DNA of 5,170 nucleotides from Pseudomonadota bacterium. GTDB taxonomy: Bacteria > CALINM01. Positions 1 to 4,939 of this stretch are shown here, in pieces. The notes beneath the pieces were generated by a model that saw only the letters and a program-made list of their open reading frames with translations, was not told the origin of the DNA and did not search any database. The stretch spans positions 1 through 5,170 of the forward strand of contig JAOAGA010000088.1 in NCBI GenBank assembly GCA_026415985.1, given 5' to 3'. A program made the translations under genes and the position numbers. Position 1 is the first letter of the stretch, and the number at the start of each line of letters is the position of its first letter.

Positions 1-146
1 ATTGCCATACCATTCCATATCGGGTTAATTCTTCTACCGGCAACATAAAAGTCATCTGATTTCTTTGTTCTTGTTGCATAAGCAATATACATAAATATTA
101 GAAAAACACCAAAAACTACAATATAACCTATCATCTGATTACTCAT
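1..146 (-). CDS. Sodium:solute symporter, large subunit (N-terminal fragment)
   Basis: The gene runs off the left edge; only its first 48 codons are visible. It encodes an inner-membrane Na+-coupled transporter of the SSS family, by its DUF4212 partner probably the acetate/small-organic-acid type (VC_2705-like). Visible are a short polar N-terminus, a first membrane helix at about residues 6-26, then a cytoplasmic loop with the family signature DDFYVAGR at 31-38 followed by NPIWNGMA. The ATG at 146-144 is preceded by a strong GGAGGTGAT ribosome site. It begins 27 bases after the stop of the DUF4212 gene on the same strand, so the two are almost certainly co-transcribed. The symporter and DUF4212 pairing is established for this family; the true substrate cannot be read from this fragment. 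Confidence 0.88.
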   Translation of the reverse strand, partial: MSNQMIGYIVVFGVFLIFMYIAYATRTKKSDDFYVAGRRINPIWNGMA

Positions 147-173
147 AAAAATTATCACCTCCTTTTTTTTGAA

Positions 174-440
174 TTATTGTAACTCATGGAAACCATACTT
201 TTTGTCGAGGTTATCCATAAGCTTTGAATAAATAAATATTTCCGCTATAAATACGAGAATTGATCCCTGAGCACCCAAATAATAACCAAAGGGGAAACCA
301 AGAAAAGTAATATTGTTGAGCTCTTTAACGATTAAGATACCTCCAAGAGAAACAATAAACCAGATAATAACAAAAATTACGATGTAACGGATGTTCGTTT
401 TGTGATAAGCCTCTAACTTTTCCTTGTCTACTAATGCCAT
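174..440 (-). CDS. DUF4212 family small membrane protein, symporter partner
   Basis: This 88-residue protein is the small partner usually encoded just upstream of VC_2705-type sodium:solute symporters. It has a short charged N-terminus (residues 1-17), two membrane helices at about 18-38 and 54-74, and the typical FPFGYYLGAQGS motif at 49-60 leading into helix 2. The C-terminus is charged (KLMDNLDKKYGF). I chose the ATG at 440-438: GGAGG lies 8 bases upstream. A GTG at 449-447 in the same frame would add three residues but is itself part of the Shine-Dalgarno sequence (GGAGGTG), so it is not the likely start. It is first in an operon with the symporter gene. Its biochemical role is not established; assembly or regulation of the symporter is the usual inference. 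Confidence 0.9.
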   Translation of the reverse strand: MALVDKEKLEAYHKTNIRYIVIFVIIWFIVSLGGILIVKELNNITFLGFPFGYYLGAQGSILVFIAEIFIYSKLMDNLDKKYGFHELQ

Positions 441-461
441 ATCTTTCACCTCCTTTTTTTT

Positions 462-481
462 GCCCTCAAGGGGCTTTTTTT
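462..481 (+). terminator. Small GC hairpin with T7 tract, antisense to DUF4212 leader
   Basis: GCCC (462-465) pairs with GGGC (471-474), extended by a T-G wobble (466/470), with loop CAA. It is followed by seven T (475-481) and preceded by eight T (454-461). The T tract follows the stem only in the plus direction, so if it is an intrinsic terminator it stops plus-strand (antisense) transcription coming through the symporter genes before it reaches dksA. In the minus-strand mRNA the same stem would sit 8 bases upstream of the DUF4212 GGAGG and could instead act as a 5' UTR structure. The stem is short. Confidence 0.4.
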
Positions 482-550
482 CCTTCTTTTACCCTACTAT
501 CCCTCTAATAAAAGTAATAACAAAAAATCATAGTATTTCAAGTTAACTAT

Positions 551-579
551 AATCTAAAAAATTGTTTTATAATTGTCAA
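551..579 (-). promoter_or_regulatory. Candidate sigma70 promoter for DUF4212-symporter operon
   Basis: Reading the minus strand, a perfect -35 hexamer TTGACA (579-574) is followed after 17 bases by TAGATT (556-551), 4 of 6 matches to TATAAT. The predicted start near 544 gives a leader of about 100 bases that contains the GCCC/GGGC hairpin. The surrounding DNA is so A/T-rich that chance -10 matches are frequent; the exact -35 and spacing carry most of the weight. Confidence 0.42.
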
Positions 580-696
580 ATAAAAAATGTTATAAAATTT
601 TGTGAAAAAATTAACTTCAATAAATTCAATAATATATATACCAAAAAATTTATTATAAAAAAAATCAAACAACTAAAAAGTAGACAAATAAAATAT

Positions 697-720
697 TTTT
701 TTATTTTATAAAATAAAAAA
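697..720. repeat. Perfect 24-bp palindrome made only of A and T
   Basis: The left half (697-708) reads TTTTTTATTTTA and the right half (709-720) is its exact reverse complement, with the centre between 708 and 709. It lies 51 bases upstream of the dksA -35 box. It could be a protein-binding dyad, a cruciform-prone site or a bidirectional terminator-like hairpin; nothing in the sequence decides between these, and low complexity raises the chance of coincidence. Confidence 0.6.
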
Positions 721-771
721 TGTTTATATTTTATCTAAAAGATTCAGCTTAGGATTTTTGCCTTTTTGTGA

Positions 772-800
772 TTGACTTATTGCAAGTTTTAAATTATATT
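772..800 (+). promoter_or_regulatory. Sigma70-type promoter of dksA
   Basis: TTGACT (772-777, 5 of 6 to consensus) is followed after exactly 17 bases by TATATT (795-800, 5 of 6). The predicted start at about 806-808 gives a leader of some 22-24 bases that contains the GGAGG at 821-825. Spacing, hexamers and position relative to the gene all agree, making this the best promoter in the window. Confidence 0.65.
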
Positions 801-829
801 TTAAAACCAGTATTTAGCTTGGAGGCGCT

Positions 830-1267
830 ATGAAAGATAATAAAAAACAATACCAAGAAATAAAAAAAATATTGGAAGATATGAGAATAGAGATTTTAAA
901 GGATATTAACGAGAGAAGGCTTAGAGAACACACTACTCACGATGAAGTAGGGGACGACTATGACAAAGCATCTCAAGAGAGAGAGAGAGAGCTTGATATA
1001 ATAATTACCGCACAGGAAAAAAACAGGCTTCAGGCTATAGATGATGCATTAAGAAGAATTGAAGAGGGAAACTATGGTAAATGTGAAGAATGTGGAGAAA
1101 AAATACCCCCACAAAGGCTAAAGGCGCTTCCTTTTGCCACATTATGTGTATCCTGCAAAAGTGCCAAGGAAAGTGAGGAGGGTATCTTTACGCCCTTTGA
1201 GGAGATAGAGGAAGAACCCTTTGAAGAGATTACAGAAGAAGTAGCATCAGAAGAGGAAGAAGAATAA
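830..1267 (+). CDS. dksA: DksA/TraR family C4 zinc-finger RNA polymerase-binding regulator
   Basis: This 145-residue cytoplasmic protein resembles DksA, which enters the RNA polymerase secondary channel and, with ppGpp, adjusts promoter output (family knowledge). A predicted coiled coil spans about residues 8-80. Its tip retains the DxxDxA pattern (D42, D45, A47) that matters in E. coli DksA. The zinc finger follows, with C85/C88 and C106/C109 and the YGKCEECG and LPFATLCVSCK signatures. Compared with E. coli DksA (151 residues) the N-terminus is about 30 residues shorter, while the C-terminus carries an acidic tail (114-145, 17 Glu of 32) with a tandem 8-residue repeat starting PFEEI at 122 and 130. 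An (AG)8 run at 976-991 encodes ERERE. GGAGG lies 4 bases before the ATG. It is monocistronic, convergent with the arginine decarboxylase gene. A TraR/DksA paralogue not equivalent to E. coli DksA is possible. Confidence 0.88.
   Translation: MKDNKKQYQEIKKILEDMRIEILKDINERRLREHTTHDEVGDDYDKASQERERELDIIITAQEKNRLQAIDDALRRIEEGNYGKCEECGEKIPPQRLKALPFATLCVSCKSAKESEEGIFTPFEEIEEEPFEEITEEVASEEEEE
1193..1240 (+). repeat. Tandem 24-bp coding repeat in dksA tail
   Basis: Two adjacent 24-base units (1193-1216 and 1217-1240) encode PFEEIEEE and PFEEITEE. They match at 19 of 24 bases, so the acidic tail seems to have grown by an in-frame duplication that has since diverged. Confidence 0.6.
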
Positions 1268-1281
1268 AAAAGGAGCATCCC
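1266..1281 (-). terminator. Weak terminator candidate for the speB-decarboxylase operon
   Basis: On the minus strand GGGA (1281-1278) can pair with TCCT (1274-1271, one G-T wobble) around the loop TGC, and is followed by a T run covering 1271-1266. The stem is only 4 bp, so this is a poor intrinsic terminator; no better one exists in the 55-base gap between the two convergent genes. Confidence 0.22.
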
Positions 1282-1322
1282 GGTTACTTTCTTCATCAAT
1301 CTCTTAGCCTCACAAAATCTAA

Positions 1323-1913
1323 TCAGAAAACAAAAACCGCTGCAGAAAGAACTGTTGTATATTTCTTTTTCTGAACGATCGCTTCCTGAGCTATCGATGA
1401 TGATATAACAATCTTATCGGAGATTCTCCAGATTTGCCTTTTCTCATCCCAGCTGGCATCTTCATCAAACTCAATACCTAAAGTTGTGGCAAGCATCATT
1501 GTTGCCAAATCTTCCGCATAGTCTCCCGCTTCTCTCTCATTTTCACCATAGGCATGGTATTCCGACAGATAACCATAATTATTTCTTTCCTTTGGAATAG
1601 CACAGCCAACAGAAGCCACAATAAGCCTATGAGGCTCGTTAGATGTAAGCTTACTCATAACACAAAAGACAACCTGACCCGGATTTAATAATTTCAACCC
1701 TTCTTCTTTATCTATAATTTCACAATGAGGCGGGAATATACTTGATACAGTAACAAGATTATATTTTTCAATCCCTGCGTCTCTTAAGGCAAGCTCAAAT
1801 GAAGCAAGCTCTTCTGTATGATGTCCTACGCCTTTTGTAAAAAAAACCTTTTTGGGCACAAAATCAAAGGTATTTTTGCTAATGTTTGTGTTCTTTTTTG
1901 ATGATTTTTTCAC
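1323..1913 (-). CDS. pdaD: Pyruvoyl-dependent arginine decarboxylase proenzyme
   Basis: This 196-residue enzyme converts arginine to agmatine and CO2. The proenzyme cleaves itself between two serines and turns the second into the pyruvoyl cofactor; the site is Ser57-Ser58 in NLVTVSSIFPP (52-62), equivalent to Ser52-Ser53 of the Methanocaldococcus jannaschii enzyme. Cleavage would give a beta chain of 57 and an alpha chain of 139 residues. Other family marks are KGVGHHTEELASFELALRDAGI (27-48), SVGCAIPKERNNYGYLSEYH (101-120), with E118 the likely catalytic glutamate. The N-terminal 14 residues are lysine/serine-rich and outside the conserved core. The start is GTG at 1913-1911, with GGAG 7 bases upstream; no ATG occurs before residue 87. 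It overlaps the 3' end of speB by 35 bases in another frame, implying translational coupling. Bacterial members also include Chlamydia AaxB. Confidence 0.93.
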   Translation of the reverse strand: MKKSSKKNTNISKNTFDFVPKKVFFTKGVGHHTEELASFELALRDAGIEKYNLVTVSSIFPPHCEIIDKEEGLKLLNPGQVVFCVMSKLTSNEPHRLIVASVGCAIPKERNNYGYLSEYHAYGENEREAGDYAEDLATMMLATTLGIEFDEDASWDEKRQIWRISDKIVISSSIAQEAIVQKKKYTTVLSAAVFVF

Positions 1914-2805
1914 CTTTTTTCTCCTTTTTGAAAGTAATATATCCGATTAATTTGTAAATCAATTTTGCAATAATAAACTCCGAGGGGCCTGAAGTATTCG
2001 GAGCCAACTCAACTACATCAAAACCTATAAGGTTGCGTTTATTTACAAGCATTTTTAATATCTCAAGGACCTGATACCAACCAAGCCCTCCCGGCTCAGG
2101 TGTTCCCGTTGATGGTATTATAGACGGATCGAAGACATCTACATCAAATGTTATATAGATGTTATCGGTTTTTATTGCTTTTTCAATTAAAGGATAGTCT
2201 TTGGTGCTATTATAAATTTCTCGGGCAAAAAACGTTTTGATCTTAGAAGGATTACTTTTGATAAAATTATAATCTTCACGGGTAAGACTTCTTATGCCTA
2301 TCTGAACCACAGGAATATCAAGGTCAAGTATTCTTCTTGCAGTGCAGGCATGGCTGTGCTTAGACCCCTGATACTCATCTCTCAGATCCGAATGGGCATC
2401 AAAATGGATTACGGTAAAATTTCCTATCTTTTCCTTTAGAGATTTTATCGGGGCATAACTTAAGGAATGGTCTCCGCCTATAACGATGGGAAACTTGCCA
2501 TCTTTTAATACCTTGCCAACCACCTTTTCAAGGATCTCAACTGTCTTTTCAGGATGAATTTTTGTATCCAGAAAATTAAAGGTATGAATACCTAACTTGT
2601 AATTTTCCAGTTCTAACTCGTCATCAAACCATTCTAACTGAATGGAAGAATCAATAATTGCAAGTGGTCCCTTTCTTGCCCCGGGACTGTAAGAGGTTGA
2701 TGAATCAAAGGGGACCGGAATTATTGTAAAAAAAGAGCTCTTATAATCGGAATACTCCTTCCCCAATCCAGCAAAATTTAAAGGATAAAAATAATTATTT
2801 ATCAT
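1879..2805 (-). CDS. speB: Agmatinase (agmatine ureohydrolase)
   Basis: This 308-residue ureohydrolase splits agmatine into putrescine and urea using a two-manganese centre. The ligand motifs are complete: GGDHS with H113 (110-114), HFDAHSD with D136, H138 and D140 (134-140), and FDVDVFDP with D221 and D223 (220-227). H152 in SKHSHACTARR fits the substrate-site histidine, and E236 in TPEPGG (235-240) is also family-typical. Agmatinase rather than arginase is favoured by the SHACTARR segment and by the arginine decarboxylase gene immediately downstream. The ATG at 2805-2803 is preceded by AAAGGA 4 bases upstream. The C-terminal tail from about 292 is lysine-rich and lies partly in the overlap with the next gene. 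The pair forms an operon making putrescine; no spermidine synthase is seen in the window. A structured leader lies upstream. Confidence 0.93.
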   Translation of the reverse strand: MINNYFYPLNFAGLGKEYSDYKSSFFTIIPVPFDSSTSYSPGARKGPLAIIDSSIQLEWFDDELELENYKLGIHTFNFLDTKIHPEKTVEILEKVVGKVLKDGKFPIVIGGDHSLSYAPIKSLKEKIGNFTVIHFDAHSDLRDEYQGSKHSHACTARRILDLDIPVVQIGIRSLTREDYNFIKSNPSKIKTFFAREIYNSTKDYPLIEKAIKTDNIYITFDVDVFDPSIIPSTGTPEPGGLGWYQVLEILKMLVNKRNLIGFDVVELAPNTSGPSEFIIAKLIYKLIGYITFKKEKKGEKIIKKEHKH

Positions 2806-2874
2806 AAAATCCTTTTATCTCCGTTACATATAAGCAAGTTGCAGAGTTTAGATAGAACTTTTAGATTTAATATC

Positions 2875-2956
2875 AAAAAGGGAGGGAACTTAAGAGGTGC
2901 TGTCATAACAATAATTAGACTATCTAAAGCATTCAATCCTACCTACCCTCCTTTTT
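2875..2956 (-). promoter_or_regulatory. Structured inverted-repeat element in the speB leader
   Basis: AAAAAGGGAGGG (2875-2886) is the reverse complement of CCCTCCTTTTT (2946-2956) apart from one bulged G. This gives an 11-bp stem around a 59-base loop. The loop contains a second perfect inverted repeat, TTAGA-CTA-TCTAA (2915-2927). On either strand the 3' arm ends in five T, as in bidirectional terminators. On the minus strand the 5' arm is part of GGAGGGTAGGTAGG, four G-runs close together. Its position 70 bases before speB suggests a cis-acting leader, attenuator or short RNA; the strand and function are inferred. Confidence 0.45.
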
Positions 2957-2974
2957 ACAAAAAAGCAATTTAAA

Positions 2975-3002
2975 ATGTTACTACTTTCACTAAAAAAATC
3001 AA
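2975..3002 (-). promoter_or_regulatory. Weak candidate promoter for speB
   Basis: On the minus strand TTGATT (3002-2997, 4 of 6) and TAACAT (2980-2975, 4 of 6) are separated by 16 bases. A start near 2968 would place the whole inverted-repeat element inside the speB leader. Both hexamers are imperfect and the DNA is A/T-rich. Confidence 0.27.
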
Positions 3003-3116
3003 GAAAAAAATCTGGATAAGCTTTATATCTATGCCAACTGCATTGATTAATTGCCTGTTCACTTTGAGAAGAAGAATTTCTCTAAATTTCCGTTAGAATT
3101 TTTCATTTTTTTCAGA

Positions 3117-3122
3117 TATACT
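3117..3122 (+). promoter_or_regulatory. -10 box of the HD-GYP gene
   Basis: TATACT matches TATAAT at 5 of 6 positions and ends 7 bases before the ATG at 3130, so the expected transcription start is at or next to the start codon. The corresponding -35 (TTAGAA at 3093-3098, 18-base spacer) is weak. An alternative -10, TAGAAT at 3094-3099, would give a leader of about 24 bases that still lacks a ribosome site. Confidence 0.4.
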
Positions 3123-3129
3123 TTAATTT

Positions 3130-4365
3130 ATGCTGACCGAAAAAGAAAAACTGCAATGCATACTAAATCTCAACAATGAGTTGATGCAGATTAAAGACCT
3201 TGATATACTCCTTGAAAAAATCCTTCTAACCGCAAGAAGTTTCACCAATGCTGATGCAGGTTCTATATACATTAAAGAAAATAACAAGTTAAAGTTTAAA
3301 TATACCCAAAATGATACCCTGCAAAGGAAATTAGAAAAAGGTAAAAAACTTATATACTCAACCTTCAGCATCCCTATAGACAATAAATCAATAGCAGGGT
3401 TCGTAGCAATGTCTGGCAAGATATTAAATATTCCTGATGTTTATGAACTTTCTTCCCTTGTGCCCTATTCCTTCGACAGAAAATATGATGCCCTCTCTGG
3501 CTACAGAACAAAATCAATGTTAACTATACCATTAAAGGACAATCGAGGTGAAATAGTAGGGGTTTTACAATTAATCAACGCAAGAGATGAAAAAGGAAAA
3601 ATCATTCCTTTCCTCAGTGAAGACGAGCCTTATATAATAAGTTTTGCAAATAATGCTGCCATCGCAATAGAAAGAGCCGAGATGACGAGGACGATAATAC
3701 TCAGGATGATAAAAATGGCTGAGCTAAGAGATCCGAAAGAAACCGGAGGACATGTCAACAGAGTTGCCTCTTACGCGGTAGAAATTTATGACACATGGGC
3801 CACAAAAAGGGGGATAAATCAGGAACAGATTGAGAAAAATAAAGACTTGTTAAGAATTGCAGCGATGCTTCATGATGTCGGTAAGGTTGCCATCTCTGAT
3901 ACAATATTAAAAAAACCGGCGAGATTAACACCGGAAGAATATGAAATTATGAAACAACATACCTTTTTGGGAGCAAGGCTCTTTTCAGACAAGCATTCCG
4001 ACTTTGATGAAGTATCCTATATTGTGGCGCTGAATCATCATGAAAAATGGGATGGAACCGGTTATCCCGGTCATATAAACCCGGAGACAGGCAAACCACT
4101 GCCGGGTTATGAGACCCCTGATGGGACTGCAAAACCTAAAAAAGGAGAAGAAATACCACCTTTTGGAAGAATTGTTGCTTTATGTGATGTCTATGATGCC
4201 CTTTCATCGAAAAGAGTCTATAAATCTGCATGGAGTGAAGAAGATGTTTTGGCAGAGATCAGAAAAGATTCGGGTAAATACTTTGATCCGGAAATGGTTG
4301 AAGCATTTTTCTTTAGCTTGGATGTAATCAAATCAATATCTGAAAGATATCCCGACGAGGGTTAG
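3130..4365 (+). CDS. GAF-HD-GYP cyclic-dinucleotide phosphodiesterase
   Basis: This soluble 411-residue protein joins an N-terminal GAF sensor (about 8-182) through a helical linker to an HD-GYP domain (about 190-400). HD-GYP enzymes hydrolyse cyclic di-GMP or related dinucleotides. Metal ligands match those of the structurally known Persephonella marina enzyme: E204, H208, H248-D249 (HDVGK, with K252), H277, H303-H304 (NHHEKWDGTGYP, 302-313) and D353 (LCDVYDAL). E204, four residues before H208, suggests the trinuclear-metal subclass. Residues 316-338, between GYP and GEEIPPFGRI, form an insertion of about 23 residues rich in Pro, Gly and Lys. No membrane segment or signal peptide is seen, so the GAF domain senses a cytoplasmic ligand. 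The ATG at 3130 follows an in-frame TAA (3124-3126) and has no Shine-Dalgarno. Its TAG stop overlaps the TAA of the convergent DUF507 gene. Confidence 0.93.
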   Translation: MLTEKEKLQCILNLNNELMQIKDLDILLEKILLTARSFTNADAGSIYIKENNKLKFKYTQNDTLQRKLEKGKKLIYSTFSIPIDNKSIAGFVAMSGKILNIPDVYELSSLVPYSFDRKYDALSGYRTKSMLTIPLKDNRGEIVGVLQLINARDEKGKIIPFLSEDEPYIISFANNAAIAIERAEMTRTIILRMIKMAELRDPKETGGHVNRVASYAVEIYDTWATKRGINQEQIEKNKDLLRIAAMLHDVGKVAISDTILKKPARLTPEEYEIMKQHTFLGARLFSDKHSDFDEVSYIVALNHHEKWDGTGYPGHINPETGKPLPGYETPDGTAKPKKGEEIPPFGRIVALCDVYDALSSKRVYKSAWSEEDVLAEIRKDSGKYFDPEMVEAFFFSLDVIKSISERYPDEG

Positions 4366-4631
4366 TGTTTCTTCCATTCTTCTATAAAATATTTATCAAA
4401 AAGAATCTTATAGTCTCTTGAGCCTTCTGCCGGTGCCTTTGACAGGGTTCTTATCTTTTTTCTGACAATTTCATCGACTTGTTCATTTATTCTGTAAAAC
4501 TTTACAACTGCTCTTCTGACACAAGCCTTGAACTGTGGCTTAATATCTTTAAGTAAAAGCCCTTTCTTTAAGAGATTAGCATAAATTTTATCTGCAATCT
4601 CATCTACTCTCTCGTCTGAAAAAATACTCAT
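4362..4631 (-). CDS. DUF507 family protein, second of a tandem pair
   Basis: This small charged cytoplasmic protein of 89 residues is predicted to be almost entirely helical. It carries the DUF507 C-terminal signature EGSRDYKILFDKYFIEEW (69-86), and its layout (N-terminal helix with KKGLL at 22-26, basic middle with VRRAVVKFY at 38-46) parallels its upstream neighbour. No enzymatic motif, membrane segment or metal site is visible and the family has no established function. Its ATG overlaps the upstream TGA as ATGA (4631-4628), so translation is probably coupled. At the other end its TAA (4364-4362) interlocks with the HD-GYP TAG as the 4-base TTAG, leaving no room for a terminator between the convergent genes. 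Confidence 0.85.
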   Translation of the reverse strand: MSIFSDERVDEIADKIYANLLKKGLLLKDIKPQFKACVRRAVVKFYRINEQVDEIVRKKIRTLSKAPAEGSRDYKILFDKYFIEEWKKH

Positions 4632-4906
4632 AGCTTAAACCCCTTTTTTTTTGCCAGTTCATATTTAGCCCTTTTTATAAGCAGATCATAATTAAGTTCA
4701 TCGGTATGATAGCCTGCAGAATGCTTTCTGATAAGCATTTCAGCCTCTTTTTCAAGCTCCTCCTCCATCTTGAGATTTTGAATGATCACCGCAGATACAA
4801 TATCATAAATAGTTTTTTCATCCTTGCTTTGGATAATCCCGTCTTTCTCTAACTCTTCAATTATATTTCTTACAAGTCTGTTAATTTGATGTGGATTTAG
4901 TCTCAT
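4628..4906 (-). CDS. DUF507 family protein, first of a tandem pair
   Basis: This 92-residue helical charged protein begins MRLNPHQINRLV, with the N-terminal helix and KDGII turn (21-25) typical of DUF507. A glutamate-rich helix follows (LKMEEELEKEAEMLIRK, 45-61), and the end is YDLLIKRAKYELAKKKGF (73-90). It is a diverged paralogue of the next gene, with which it forms a two-gene operon. DUF507 genes often occur in pairs in low-GC anaerobes and thermophiles; function is unknown. The ATG at 4906-4904 has GGGAG 5 bases upstream. Its leader contains a GTGTG/CACAC hairpin. Confidence 0.87.
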   Translation of the reverse strand: MRLNPHQINRLVRNIIEELEKDGIIQSKDEKTIYDIVSAVIIQNLKMEEELEKEAEMLIRKHSAGYHTDELNYDLLIKRAKYELAKKKGFKL

Positions 4907-4939
4907 ACAAGCTCCCTACCCTTAATTTTATCAATTTTT

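Larger units (their letters stand above)
441..829. other. Divergent A/T-rich intergenic region
   Basis: This stretch of almost 390 bases separates the leftward symporter operon from rightward dksA. It holds the GC hairpin next to the DUF4212 ribosome site, a leftward promoter candidate (551-579), a 24-bp all-A/T palindrome (697-720), and a good rightward promoter (772-800). From about 500 to 720 it is nearly all A and T with many homopolymer runs, which favours intrinsic curvature and easy melting. I see no convincing protein-coding frame or known RNA in it. Confidence 0.7.
2806..3129. other. Divergent intergenic region between speB and the HD-GYP gene
   Basis: This 324-base gap holds a structured inverted-repeat element (2875-2956), a weak leftward promoter candidate (2975-3002), a short dyad GAGAA/TTCTC (3066-3070 and 3078-3082), and a rightward -10 box (3117-3122) just before the HD-GYP start. 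Open minus-strand frames here end at the speB start but lack convincing coding signals. I recognise no known riboswitch or RNA family. Confidence 0.7.

Noticed and set aside
441-449. GTG at 449-447 as the DUF4212 start
   Set aside because: It is part of the Shine-Dalgarno GGAGGTG; the ATG at 440 has ideal spacing and matches the family N-terminus better.
1072-1299. 75-codon minus-strand frame opposite dksA
   Set aside because: Serine-rich shadow of the glutamate-rich dksA tail; no ribosome site and no family resemblance.
2880-2951. tRNA-like segment (about 72 bases, pairing ends, TTCAATC resembling a T-loop)
   Set aside because: The bases flanking the T-loop-like heptamer do not pair, and no D-arm or anticodon stem can be formed, so it is not a tRNA.
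2875-2956. Small transposon-like element with terminal inverted repeats
   Set aside because: No target-site duplication flanks it, there is only one copy in the window, and the T-tract ends fit a transcript structure better.
3066-3082. GAGAA/TTCTC dyad as an operator of the HD-GYP gene
   Set aside because: Only 5 bp per arm with a 7-base spacer in A/T-rich DNA; not distinguishable from chance.
3123-3419. 98-codon minus-strand frame opposite the GAF domain
   Set aside because: Antisense to a well-supported conserved domain; composition reflects the complementary strand.
3947-4132. 61-codon minus-strand frame in the HD-GYP gene
   Set aside because: Lies opposite conserved catalytic motifs, with no coding signals of its own.
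4109-4327. 72-codon plus-strand frame inside the HD-GYP gene
   Set aside because: Out-of-frame shadow of the conserved HD-GYP C-terminal part.
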